A stretch of DNA of 64,000 bases from Centropus unirufus (lineage: Eukaryota > Chordata > Aves > Cuculiformes > Centropidae), in contig VYZI01000144.1 in the NCBI GenBank assembly GCA_013397695.1, positions 1,212,088 to 1,276,087 on the forward strand, in the 5' to 3' direction. A program made the translations under genes and the position numbers. Below the pieces are notes generated by a model, which was not told the DNA's origin, made no database searches, and saw only the letters and a list, made by a program, of their open reading frames with translations. Each line of letters begins with the position of its first letter. The stretch's first letter is position 1. Positions 39,501-48,000 of the stretch are shown one piece after another.

Positions 39501-42500
39501 TTTAATGGGATACCCTCTAATAACATGGGATGTTAGCAAATGACTGGACAAAACTATTTAACTCAGTGCTTCCTGTATTGCTTTTACTTCAAATTCCTAG
39601 ATAAAGAAGGTTTTGCCCAAGGAAAGAACTATTGAATTTCTTACATTACCATTTGGTCACAACACACTACAACCAGCTTCTGTAGAAATTTCAGTATAGG
39701 TAACAGTCAAACCTGAACCTACACAGAGTTTGAGTTTTTCAAAGTTTACTGTTAATTAACATTCCTCAAAAAAGTCAGTATGTTTGTATTACTTTTTCTT
39801 CATGAGACATACCAGTCTGTCCAAGGTGACATTTAGGGCAGAAAATTGATGAACTATTCACTTCTTACTTAAAAAGAAGTTACCAAGTTACCAACTTTAA
39901 AAGAAGTTATCCAAGGTAAAAATAAAGTTTCTTTAACTGCCAAATCCACACAGACTTGGAAAGGTGAATAAAAAAAAAAAGTTAGGACTCTGTTATACAA
40001 GGACACATTTATCTCTAGTCAAAAGCCAGCAAAGTAATATGATTATGTCCGTATAAATATCCATTCACTGTTTAAGTAGGATATAGCATACAGAAAGACT
40101 AAGCTACAAACACTATAAACCTACTTACTGGATTCTTACATAATCCCACCAACTTAAGATGGTGGTGTTCAGTCCAGGACTGTCAGAAGTCTCTGCAATC
40201 TCATCAGAGCATAGCCTATTGCATCCTTCAGCCTCACGCTTCCTTCATTCTTATACTTTTCACACTCTGTAGGCCTGATGTTTCCTCACTATCTCCAACA
40301 GATAGAATTAACTCCCCGCTCTTCTTTCAAGCAAATTGCCTGGGAGTGCAAATATTCTAAATCCATTTCAGCCACCAGTTGAGTGTGCCCCTGTTAATTC
40401 AAGCATCATGAGAAAACGCTTGTTTGGAGAGACCACACATCAGTGTTCCAGTATACATGTAGTGGCATAAGAGAAACATTCACACAGAGCCAAAACCTGA
40501 AACTCTTACTTAATACTGTCAGAATTTATTAAATTTCTTAGAAACAAGTTGGATTAACTGTAGAAGTGTGTAAAAATAAAGTTCCACTTATTTTTATAAC
40601 TCACATTCACTGAGTTTTCATAACCTAGCACAGCTCCTTTCAGTCAGGGAAACCAGGCTGGGACTGGGCCCCTTAGCAGCTGAGGATCCCACACATACTA
40701 TCAGTGTTTGTGTTGTTGTCTCAATAGTGATGTGCCAATGGGGCAGTGTAGCCAGTTGCTGCTGTGTGAGAAACAGCTAACTAACAGTACACTGCCTAAT
40801 CACCACACACAGCCCAAGGATCATGCTGACCCTTCACAAACTTTAATGCTATTCCTTTTTTCAGGAGACCTGCACTTTGCTGGGCATGTATGGCAGCAAC
40901 CAGATAAAGCAAGTAATAACAATTTCTTTTGTGTTCTGTAGAAGCCTGAAATGCCAGAACCAGGATAAAGGTAATGCTGTCTCCCCATGGCAGTTTCATG
41001 GAAGCTTCCAGTGTAATGTGAATCAAAAAGATCAGTGAGCTTCCAGACTTTATTCTTCTCAAGTATAATATTATGTCCATGTATATNNNNNNNNNNNNNN
41101 NNNNNNNNNNNNNNNNNNNNNNNNNNNNNNNTATTATATTATATTGAAATTGTCTCCTGGTTGATGAGACTACATGCAGTTTTCTTATTGCTGTTTACAA
41201 ATACAAGGTTTTCTGAGAAGCAAGGGTAGAATAAAAACTCTGAAGTTGACTTCTCTATTTTCATAGAACTGAAAGGCAATTATTTTTCAGATATAGCAGT
41301 GAAACAGCTAGTGAAAATGATTTTAAGTCTTTTCAACACTTAATTATTCAGTTATAAACCCAGAACTTCCTCCTGCCCCCAAAGATAAGCAGCCAACTTG
41401 CATTTAAATATCAATATTAAAATTAAACTTTCAAACTCACATGAACTCTTTAAACATGTTTCTTTTGCTTTAAGAAAACTTTTAGAGCTTAGAATAGTTT
41501 TAAATGTTACTATTGACCTGTTTCAAAATATTTATAAACTTCCTGTTATCTTGATATCTAAAAGCAGATCCCAACCATTCTAAGTCAATCAAACGTCTTA
41601 CAATTTTTTGGGTTACAGTGGATAATGGGAATAAAAAAAATCAATTTAAAACAAAAAATGAGCCTGACCAAAAAAAAAATAATAAAATAATCAGATGGAC
41701 CAAAAAAATTGCAAATACAAAATCAGTACCTCTCCATTTTGATGATTAAGGTTTGTGGAAGAAAAATAGCAACTGCGTGCTAGCTTATGTCAGAATTTCA
41801 ACCAGCTAATATACACTGCCATTCTATCACACACAGATGCGCCACCTACATTCCTGGAAATAACAACCCCAGCACTTACCACAGGAAACACATTCTGAGC
41901 AGCAATGCGCTGTCCCTGCAGCAGGTGACAGTGCAGCAGTGGCTGCAACATTTATATACAGCAGCCGTGTAGCTTTACACTGTCCACCCGACACAGAGTC
42001 CAGACAGAGCGAAGTGTCTCACAAAAGAACACACCTAGAAACATCTCTTATTTTCTACATGAATTCAGCACGGATCACTGGTTCTGAGGTTCTTGTTTTA
42101 TATGTGTATATACACAAGCTCAAACAGTAAATACTGTCATGAAATAAATGGCACAGAAGAATTTCTTATTCAGCAATAAATAAATTAAAATAACAGTAGA
42201 AAATTTATGTGGAGTATGACTAGGATCAGATTCCAGAGTGTTGAAAGGAATGGGACGTTGCTGGAATTTCTTGGCTTAGTTGTATAAGCATCAGTGTAGG
42301 ATGTTAAATCCACAAGTCAATTGGTGTCATGCACATTTACTGCTGTCCTTTTTTCCCTTGGGCATCTGTTTATGGTCAGTGTCAGAACCGAGTCCTTAGT
42401 GTAGATGAGCAAAATCTAATTCAGTGCAGCCAATGTTTTGGTTATTTTGAAATTAGAACTATCACGGGTTACTCCATGGTGTAATTTAACTTTAGGTGAT

Positions 42501-44201
42501 GAGCCACACTGTACCTCTGTTTACAGCCACGTAGGTGAGGATGCATAACGATGCCAAGACTCGGGCTTACGGATTTCAGCTAGATGAAGGTAAAACTGTA
42601 CTTACCACACCTATTTTGATGAAAATAGATTTGAAGTCATGCTGGAAAACAACTACTGAGTGAGACACTTTCCATAAAAGTCAAGGGATACCAAATCTGA
42701 AGCCCTCCCTTTGCTCTGTAAAAACTAATCTTGAGTCATTTAAAATAAATCTCAATTCAATACAGAACAAAACACTAAAACATATACTTGCCCGAGTGCT
42801 TCTGTTAGCCACAGAAAAGCACAGGTTAATTGACTTTTCCTTGTTCCACAGCAAGAGGCCACCTTTAATTTTCCCAGATGCTTTTGAATGAAACACTGTG
42901 GAGTGCAAATAGCAGCTGTTCGTACATCAGAGACAACAGCCAGCTAAAGTGCACTGCCAGACTGCTCCATCGTGAGTTTTGGGCATTATTTCCTCCTTAG
43001 CCCGCCACTACCGCCCAACCCCCACCACCAGCACCATCCCACCAAGTTTTTTCCTCACAGAGCCCAGTCCTTCCTCACTTTAACAACATGGCTCTTCCTA
43101 TGGGGTCACTTAAAATATTTAAGTTGGAGCAACATTCTCAGCGTGCTGGTAGCTGTATTTCTGTACTGACCCTGTATGTAAGGACACACTACTCACCTCC
43201 TGCTTCAGCATTTCGGTACGGTCAGTTCCTTTTATGCCTTCACTTCCCACTCCATTAGTCTGCATACTGCAGTCTCTCCAGGTTTTGGGATCAATATCAA
43301 CTCCTTAAGAAACAAGCTGCCTGTATTTTGCTGCTTGCTTACTTTCAAGCACGTTGCTGGAGGTTAACAGGTTTTCAGCCCATGTTCCTATGGTACCTGC
43401 AAGTTATTCATTGTCCTTTCTATACATGGACCAGTCAGCTTGCAGTGCAAATAAAATGAAAGGTCTAAATCCACACAACCCCTTCGATCAGGTCAAGTAC
43501 CTTTTTCTTCTGGAAAGGGGAGAAGTCCACAGATGCTTTTGATTCCTCCCCTCAACAAGTATCATTTTACAATAACTTGTGTTTTTCTTGCATTTCAGTT
43601 GCTACAGTTGAGAAACTGTGAGGAAGACTAATAGGAAAGGGGAAAAAAAAATTATTTTTTTTTTCAGAATATCTTACTTTAGACAGTTTTGTCCTCTCCC
43701 TGCCCAGGAATTGCAAAGAGGGGAACTATTCAGCACTATTCACGAGTGCCTGTGCCTGCCCTTACCTCAGCCGCCACCTGCGGGCTCTGCTCTCTGCTCC
43801 ACTTCACGTCTGTTCCAAGTGTTCCCACCGCTTTCTCCTGGCGGAATAACAAAAAAAAAAAAAGGCAAAAAAAACCCCAACACGGCTATACAAAACTTGT
43901 CAAACGTGCCTCACAGTTCCTTACCCTGAATCACCCTCGCCCAGCTTTGCGTTCTCTCGGCTTCTCTGGGAGCCGCGACGCCGGCACGGGACGGCACGGC
44001 ACGGGACGGCACGGGACGGCACGGCATGGGACGGGACGGCACGGGACGGCACCGCCCTTGCCCGTCGTGCCCCGCAGCTGCCACCGCGACCCTCCCCACC
44101 GCGGCGGCGGCCTCCCCACCCTCACAGGGCACCATTACCCTTAGCAAGTGCTCGTCCCTTCTGCTCGCCCCGCCGGCGCGCTTCTCCGATTCCCCCTGCA
44201 T
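12589..44201 (-). CDS. CDC20B: CDC20B (cell division cycle 20B), 13 coding exons, complete
   Basis: Cdc20-like WD40 protein of multiciliated cells, known to help release centrioles from deuterosomes. Exons in transcript order: 44139-44201, 43766-43837, 31935-32076, 30131-30180, 27003-27221, 26651-26747, 23912-24022, 22090-22286, 21138-21232, 18246-18474, 17069-17194, 16197-16314, 12589-12704. They sum to 1635 bases, 544 residues plus stop (human 519), and all phases agree. Landmarks matching the human protein as I recall it: VASSPI (74-79), CIWKG (211-215), GLRNDYYLNILDW (247-258), WIKEGTCLA, LRNMFGHLSVVGALSWNH, HHDVRVAQHHVGTL, NWCPWQ, GGGMKDG, SPDQ and the final AADG..LW. The seven-bladed propeller spans about 253-540. 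I see no Cdc20 C-box (DRYIP type) and no C-terminal Ile-Arg. Exon 4 and the acceptor of exon 6 are the least certain; 26775 is another possible acceptor edge but breaks the phase. Confidence 0.93.
13183..13545. repeat. Fold-back inverted repeat, 57-base arms
   Basis: The arm at 13183-13239 (AATAAATTTATTAATGCTG then TCTAGTCACCAAATTTAGG) recurs as reverse complement at 13489-13545 with few mismatches, around a 249-base loop. It lies in the last intron of CDC20B. It could be a degraded inverted-repeat DNA transposon or a pair of older repeats; no flanking target duplication could be fixed. Confidence 0.75.
14275..14888 (-). mobile_element. Retroviral solo LTR copy 4, damaged terminus
   Basis: Same family and minus orientation, inside the last intron of CDC20B and therefore in sense. 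The U3 end is TGTGATATTTG, but the opposite end is ..CAAATATCA followed directly by non-LTR sequence, and no 5-base duplication is seen. The U3 frame of 60 codons (14515-14697) is open. It also carries AATAAA in CDC20B sense. Confidence 0.82.
16197..16314 (-). CDS. CDC20B: CDC20B exon 12 with a GC splice donor
   Basis: Encodes ICSLLWLPKT..MTGQG through SSELY plus one base of a glycine codon; matches human ICSLIWLPKTKEIATGQG. The acceptor is GCAATAG. The donor reads ATG|GCAAGTA, a GC donor in otherwise perfect consensus. Joining here gives Y-G-H at the start of the last blade, as in human FGHRGRVLH, so the GC site is the only one that keeps both frame and homology. Confidence 0.9.
28365..29295 (+). 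mobile_element. CR1 LINE fragment, 3' end
   Basis: Recognised by the CR1 reverse-transcriptase tail text (GGGACCATTACTGTTTAATG, GCAGACACCAAGCTGAGTTC, CAGAAAAGGGCCACAAA), the sequence GTTGCCCAGAGAGGTGGT and the terminal TTCCAACCCAAATCATTC. Many frame breaks; inactive. Lies in CDC20B intron 4. Confidence 0.88.
30998..31300 (-). mobile_element. CR1 LINE fragment, 3' end
   Basis: Begins with AATCATAGAATGGTTTGGGTT in the plus strand, the reverse of the CR1 3' end, followed by the CR1 text AACCTGGCCTTGAACACTTTC. Lies between CDC20B exons 3 and 4, next to the internal CpG island. Confidence 0.88.
31480..32240. promoter_or_regulatory. Internal CpG island over CDC20B exon 3
   Basis: GC- and CpG-rich stretch between AT-rich flanks, covering CDC20B exon 3 and about 450 bases on its downstream side. 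It lies about 1.7 kb upstream of the GPX8 start codon and no other CpG island is near GPX8, so it may be the GPX8 promoter or an alternative CDC20B promoter. The role is inferred. Confidence 0.55.
31935..32076 (-). CDS. CDC20B: CDC20B exon 3, GC-rich and Arg-rich
   Basis: 47 codons from ALGSGRTPYSRF to RRERHPA, plus one base. The acceptor CGCTCCCGCAG and the donor GGCAG|GTCAGC are good. The YSRFQSR.ARRL..RVASSPI core aligns with human YSDFKSNFAKRL..VASSPI. About a third of the residues are arginine, which fits GC-driven codon drift because the exon lies inside a CpG island. Confidence 0.88.
32077..33967. other. CDC20B intron 2, part between exon 3 and GPX8
   Basis: Includes purine-rich DNA at about 32940-33170. 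A pyrimidine-rich acceptor-like site at 33790-33812 (plus strand) could begin the ATG-containing exon of GPX8. No other gene seen. Confidence 0.45.
33968..37205 (+). CDS. GPX8: Glutathione peroxidase 8 (probable), nested antisense in CDC20B intron 2
   Basis: ER-membrane thiol peroxidase that reduces peroxide near Ero1 and disulfide isomerases. Exons 33968-34174, 34774-35035, 37042-37205, phases 0 and 1, total 210 residues (human 209). A short cytosolic N-terminus is followed by one membrane helix at about 19-38 and a lumenal GPX fold. The peroxidatic position is Cys80 in NVASYC, so it is not a selenoprotein. Other active-site residues are Gln111 in FPCNQFG and Trp165-Asn166 in RWNFW. The C-terminus KREDL resembles the KEDL retrieval signal of human GPX8. 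The chosen ATG has A at -3 and G at +4 and starts at the residue aligned with the human start. The frame stays open upstream to 33752, but that stretch lacks homology. A 5' UTR exon beginning near 33813, after a pyrimidine-rich acceptor, is possible. Confidence 0.95.
37340..37400. repeat. Diverged repeat, copy of 38581-38640
   Basis: TCTGTGGAATTAATTGAGA here and TCTGTGGAATTAATTAAGA at 38594, each followed by TTTCACA and CC(C)..GA. Similarity continues over about 60 bases with several mismatches and small gaps. Probably an old local duplication or an unrecognised repeat family. Confidence 0.45.
38169..38174 (+). terminator. Poly(A) signal candidate of GPX8
   Basis: First AATAAA downstream of the GPX8 stop, about 960 bases away. 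The variant ATTAAA at 37847-37852 is nearer. Which is used cannot be told from sequence. Confidence 0.3.
38762..38858. repeat. 97-base direct repeat, copy A
   Basis: Begins ATTTATGGCCTATGTAAGG and ends CCACAAGATTC. Identical to 38995-39091 except for one base (ACC/ATC). The start-to-start distance is 233 bases. Confidence 0.9.
38995..39091. repeat. 97-base direct repeat, copy B
   Basis: Second copy of 38762-38858 with one mismatch. So close a match in non-coding intron DNA means a recent duplication or an assembly error. Confidence 0.9.
40738..40801 (-). ncRNA. MIR449B: miR-449b-like precursor hairpin
   Basis: On the minus strand the 5' arm begins AGGCAGTGTACTGTTAG (40797 downward), with the miR-34/449 seed GGCAGTG. 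The 3' arm CAGCAACTGGCTACACTGCC folds back with a perfect 9-bp base (GGCAGTGTA/TACACTGCC), a second paired block and a small loop. The 3' arm resembles human miR-449b-3p (CAGCCACAACTACCCTGCC). It lies in intron 2 of CDC20B on the same strand, as in mammals, so it is expected to be processed from the CDC20B primary transcript. The paralogue letter is tentative. Confidence 0.85.
41087..41131. other. Assembly gap (45 N)
   Basis: Run of N in the middle of the miR-449 cluster, between the 449b-like and 449a hairpins, followed by a (TAT)-rich stretch. The true missing length is unknown. Confidence 0.98.
41763..41830 (-). ncRNA. MIR449A: miR-449a precursor hairpin
   Basis: The minus-strand 5' arm reads TGGCAGTGTATATTAGCTGG (starting at 41821), nearly the miR-449a sequence TGGCAGTGTATTGTTAGCTGG. 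The 3' arm AAGCTAGCACGCAGTTGC matches the human star arm (CGGCTAACATGCAACTGC), and the loop starts GTTGAA as in human. Multiciliated-cell microRNA that promotes cell-cycle exit. It lies 32 kb to the left of the MCIDAS start side and inside CDC20B intron 2. Confidence 0.92.
42890..42970 (-). ncRNA. MIR449C: miR-449c-like precursor hairpin
   Basis: The minus-strand 5' arm starts TGGCAGTGCACTTTAGCTGG (from 42959). The 3' arm CAGCTGCTATTTGCACTCC pairs with it and resembles human miR-449c-3p (TTGCTAGTTGCACTCC). It is the hairpin closest to the CDC20B promoter, which is also the place of miR-449c in human. The seed GGCAGTG is kept, although positions 9-12 differ from miR-449a. Confidence 0.85.
43978..44053. 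repeat. GC-rich pentamer array in CDC20B intron 1
   Basis: Alternating GGCAC and GGGAC units, about 15 in a row with few interruptions, within the 301-base first intron. The long antisense frames here (Arg-Pro-Val-Pro type) are products of the repeat. Confidence 0.9.
44139..44201 (-). CDS. CDC20B: CDC20B exon 1 coding part with start codon
   Basis: Encodes 21 residues beginning MQGESEKRAGG and ending DEHLLR, with donor AGG|GTAATG. The human first coding exon, as I recall it, is also 21 residues and similarly charged (ERTAPRR..EEEMLW). The reading frame joins exon 2 (EKAVGTLGTDVKW) in phase 0 across a 301-base intron. The start sits in a CpG island, as expected for the promoter exon. Confidence 0.82.
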
Positions 44202-44945
44202 CTCCGTCGGAGCTGACCGCCCCCGCCGCCCGCTCAGGCGAGATGGCCTGACCTCCGGGTCGGTGCAGGGCGGCTCTGAAGGCAGCGAGCACGCACGGCG
44301 CTCGAGCGGGAAGGAAGGCAGCGGGAAGGAAGGCAGGGAGCCGTCGAGGAGCTGGCGCGCCGCAGGGATGGCGCTGCCCGCCCTGCCGCCCACGCCGCAC
44401 TCCGCACCCCGGCTCCCGACGGCGCCCTTTAAGCATCCTGCGTGCGCGGCCAGCGAGGCGGGAGCGGGCGGGAGGCGACGCGGGGGGGGCCGGGCCGCCG
44501 GCGGGACGTCCCGCGCCCGGGCTGCGCTGCGGCGGCAAAACAGCGCGGCGCGGCGGGTCCTGCGGGACGGGACGGGGCGGGGCGGGGCGGCCGGTGCCGA
44601 GCGGGATCGCCCCCGGCACGGGGGGAAAGGGGCCGGGCGGCCGCTGCCTGTCCCCACCGGGGCCGTGGGTCACCTCCGTGTCCCTGCCTGCTTCCCGGGT
44701 CCTTGGGAGCGGAGTGCGGGGAGCCGCGGGGTGCTCTGCACGGCAAAGCCCTCCCGCCGTCGGTTTGTTGCTCACTCGGGGTTTTGCCTGCTCTGAGGGG
44801 CACAGATACGCAGCAGCAGCCGCCAGAGAGGTCTGGGGAGCAACTCGCTGCGCTGTCCCACCCAGTCTGCCCGAAACCGAGCGCTAGAGCAAAGACACGG
44901 CTACCCCGGCCACACAGACCCGGTACAGCACTCTCCGTTCGCCCT

Positions 44946-45005
44946 GCTAAGGTCGCCAAAACCGAACCACTTCCAGCTAAGGTCCCCAAAACCGAGCCAC
45001 CTCCA
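44946..45005. repeat. Tandem duplication, two 30-base units
   Basis: GCTAAGGTCGCCAAAACCGA and GCTAAGGTCCCCAAAACCGA begin the two units (44946 and 44976); three mismatches in 30. Lies about 750 bases upstream of the CDC20B start codon. Confidence 0.85.
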
Positions 45006-48000
45006 CCCACAACTGGAGCCCTAGAAATAACCTGCCATCGTTTGCTGCGGCATGGCAGGCAGAGGCAGAATTCGTAGGACAAAGTGTGAAGAACCGCTTT
45101 GGCCCAACAGATGAGATGCTTATGGAGCATTTTAAAAAAGGGGTGCGGGTGAGGGGGGTTCTTTGAGTCCTTGGGCACTTACTTTGCCTGAGAAAAACTA
45201 AGCACAGATTTGACAGGAAAGAAGTCAAACACGTTTTTGTTCGAAGATAGGGTTTAATTAAATCCAAGGAACCGAGAAGGGGAAAAAAATGTTGCTGCTA
45301 CGTATACCTTCTGTACTTTTTCCCAAATAAGTTCAGAACAGTCCATTCTCAGTCCTTGTTAGAGTTTCAAAATTTGGAGTGATGCCACTTGGGTTTTCTA
45401 GAAGCTGAAAGACACACAGAGCAAGCCCATTTTCCCTCTTGCTAGCTTTTGCATCTGAAAGACAACATTAAAAGTGTTATTTTCTAAGAGTAAGAAACAG
45501 GATACCACTTTTAAATATGTGTTTAAATTTTTCTTTCCTCTCTTAAGGTTTCACTTTTTTTTTTTCCCCCTAGGAAAACAGGAAATTTTTTTTCTAAATT
45601 TTCAGTTGGAAAAGTATTATTTGAACCAAAACCAATCCTCCTGCAAAACACTTCTCATGTAATATCCCCTTTCCTACACAATTCTATTTGTGTCACTTCA
45701 CATGTCACATCTGCAAAAGCAAGTCATGTAAGCAAGACGATGGAGGGGAATTTTTTTACTGGTGCTTAAATTATAGGCAATACTTAAAAATTAAATGGTA
45801 GAGCTGTTTAGACAAATCAGAAAAACTACTTCAAAAGTGCCTTTTTATCATCTCGGTTTCTATCAGTAAGGACACAGCTCAGCACACCAAGGATACGAGC
45901 TGGCTGAGTCCCTCAACGTGATTTTAATGCTTGCTGTAGAACAAACAGCACACAAGGCATTGCTGGAGTGCGATTACAAAGGATCGTTTGCAATGCTTCA
46001 CTTGTTCGTTTAACTGAATATGGGTTCTTCCTACAGGACTAATGCTAATGCAAGCATGGCCAAATCTCGTTACCCTGCCTATAACAGCAGCTACAGGCAT
46101 GCACCACAAAGACAATCACTCTGATACTCAATGGATCGGCTGTTTGGCTTGCACTGAAAAGTTTCTATCACATGAGCAAACTTGTAACCATGCAATTTGT
46201 TTCACAGTTGGAGGAAAGAGGTTGCAGTCTAAGAACTGTGTGGCTGTAAACCGTAAGAAAAGTCAGTCTTCCAAAGTTGTAAACTAGAATAAAAGTCAAA
46301 GTATTTCAAAGTAAACAAAGTTTTGTTTCAGTGAATTAGAATTAGGATTAATAAATGTAGAGCAAGGCATTAAAGAGTAAATAATATGACCCACTGCAAC
46401 TGGTGTTTGAAGCAGGCATTCCAGCCCATGAACCTTCAACTTCTGCACACATACACTATGGGCAAGTAACAAGAAAATATTTTGAGATTTTTCTGTAGAA
46501 CTCGCTCTGAACACTGATTAGCAAATGGAAAACATGCCAAGACAAAATGACTGCTAGTTGCCTTAAAATAAGTAGATGCTGAAATAAATTCAGTGGTAAA
46601 TAAAATCCAGAAATAAGCAGAAGTCCCATAGGAAAGTTTGAACTGATTTATGATTGTTAAGAAGGGTGTGTTGGACTATCAGGCATTATTTATTATTTCT
46701 TAATAATTATTATGAACATCGAGGATATCTTTAAAACTCCTCTTCACTTGAAGTGCTTGGTATTTTGGAAATTACATGGTAAGTAAAAACTCTGTTGTCA
46801 CTTAGAAATTGTAACTGGATTTTAAGCAAAAATTTTGTTTTTGAAGAGCTGTTCATGGTGAAGAATATTGCTTCTGAAATGCTTTCAGCATCTCACTAAC
46901 ATGTCTTCAAAGTTAAATGAAAAAATTGTCTTAGTTAAATGTCTTAATTTCTTTCTCACTGTGGACTCATTTCAGGCTCATTATGGAATCTGTGCCAATT
47001 GTTCAACGATTTAACTTATGTATTAGAAAGGTGGGTGAATTTTTGTAGGTCACTGTAAAAATATGCCCAGATCAGTATGTACAAACCACATAATTTGTTT
47101 TCACGGGCAGCAGATGGTGCTGATATGTTGTTGCTTGGTTTGTCCTTGAAAGATTGTGTGCAGGTTCTCAACTCCATAGTAACTTTTTTTTTCTCATCCA
47201 CTATTCTCATGGTCTTTTGATACTAATTTTTAATCATCATCAGACTTAAGAATTTATTGAGATCAGTTTATGTTTACAGATTAAGGGTGAGATTTGGACA
47301 TTAATAGTAAGCCTCATGATGTTCTCAGAGCACTGACTGACACATTTCAGGAAAAGTTGGATTCATCACATCCAGGCTGCTGAACAACGACCACCAATAC
47401 TTGTAGGTCCCTCATAACTCAGGACGTGATAATGAAGGTGCCCCTTGCCAAATGATTGCTGACAAGAGGTGATACTAACTTACATCAAGTTCTTGCAAGT
47501 AGAAAGATTACAAGAGCCAGGCATGGAAAATTGTCTTTAAAAGCAATAGATCACAGGTTGTATCCTTGTCAGTGAAAGAGAGCTAAACAAAACTGCTTTA
47601 TAGATGAGACTCCAGAAAACTTTTGCTTAAACCAAAGCCCTAGTTAGAGAAAGCTTCCTAGCTAAGGAGCACAGAGACTTGGACATCAAGGACATGTTGG
47701 GATGAATAGTTTTCAGAGACTATGCAGTCACTGCCTGCAATACCTGATAGCTGGATAAACTAAAAAGAATGATATAACAAATTATGTTAAGAAAAAAATT
47801 ACTCCTTTGGATGTGTGAAGGATCCAAATAAGATTTACCACATTTTTTTTGTTGCTATTTGAAATAGGTGGGAAAAAATATTGAACACAATTTGATGAAA
47901 ATTTGTTTCTATTTTGCAGTTGTGAAGTGATAAGAATTTTCTGGGAGCTGAGGCCTCTAACCTCCTGCCAGAGAGAAAATTATGTCCAAGCTTTGTCAGA

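Larger units (their letters stand above)
43900..44900. promoter_or_regulatory. CpG island at the CDC20B / miR-449 promoter
   Basis: Dense CpG and GC-rich sequence covering CDC20B exon 1, intron 1 and about 700 bases upstream of the start codon. It is the likely promoter of CDC20B and of the miR-449 host transcript. No TATA box is evident. GCGGGAAG motifs near 44318 and 44333 loosely resemble E2F sites, which would fit control by the multicilin-E2F complex, but this is weak. Confidence 0.7.

Noticed and set aside
43911..45178. Long frames (up to 256 codons) on both strands in the CDC20B promoter island
   Set aside because: GC-rich DNA has few stops; the translations are Arg/Pro/Gly-rich without homology, and the only supported coding parts are exon 1 and exon 2 of CDC20B.
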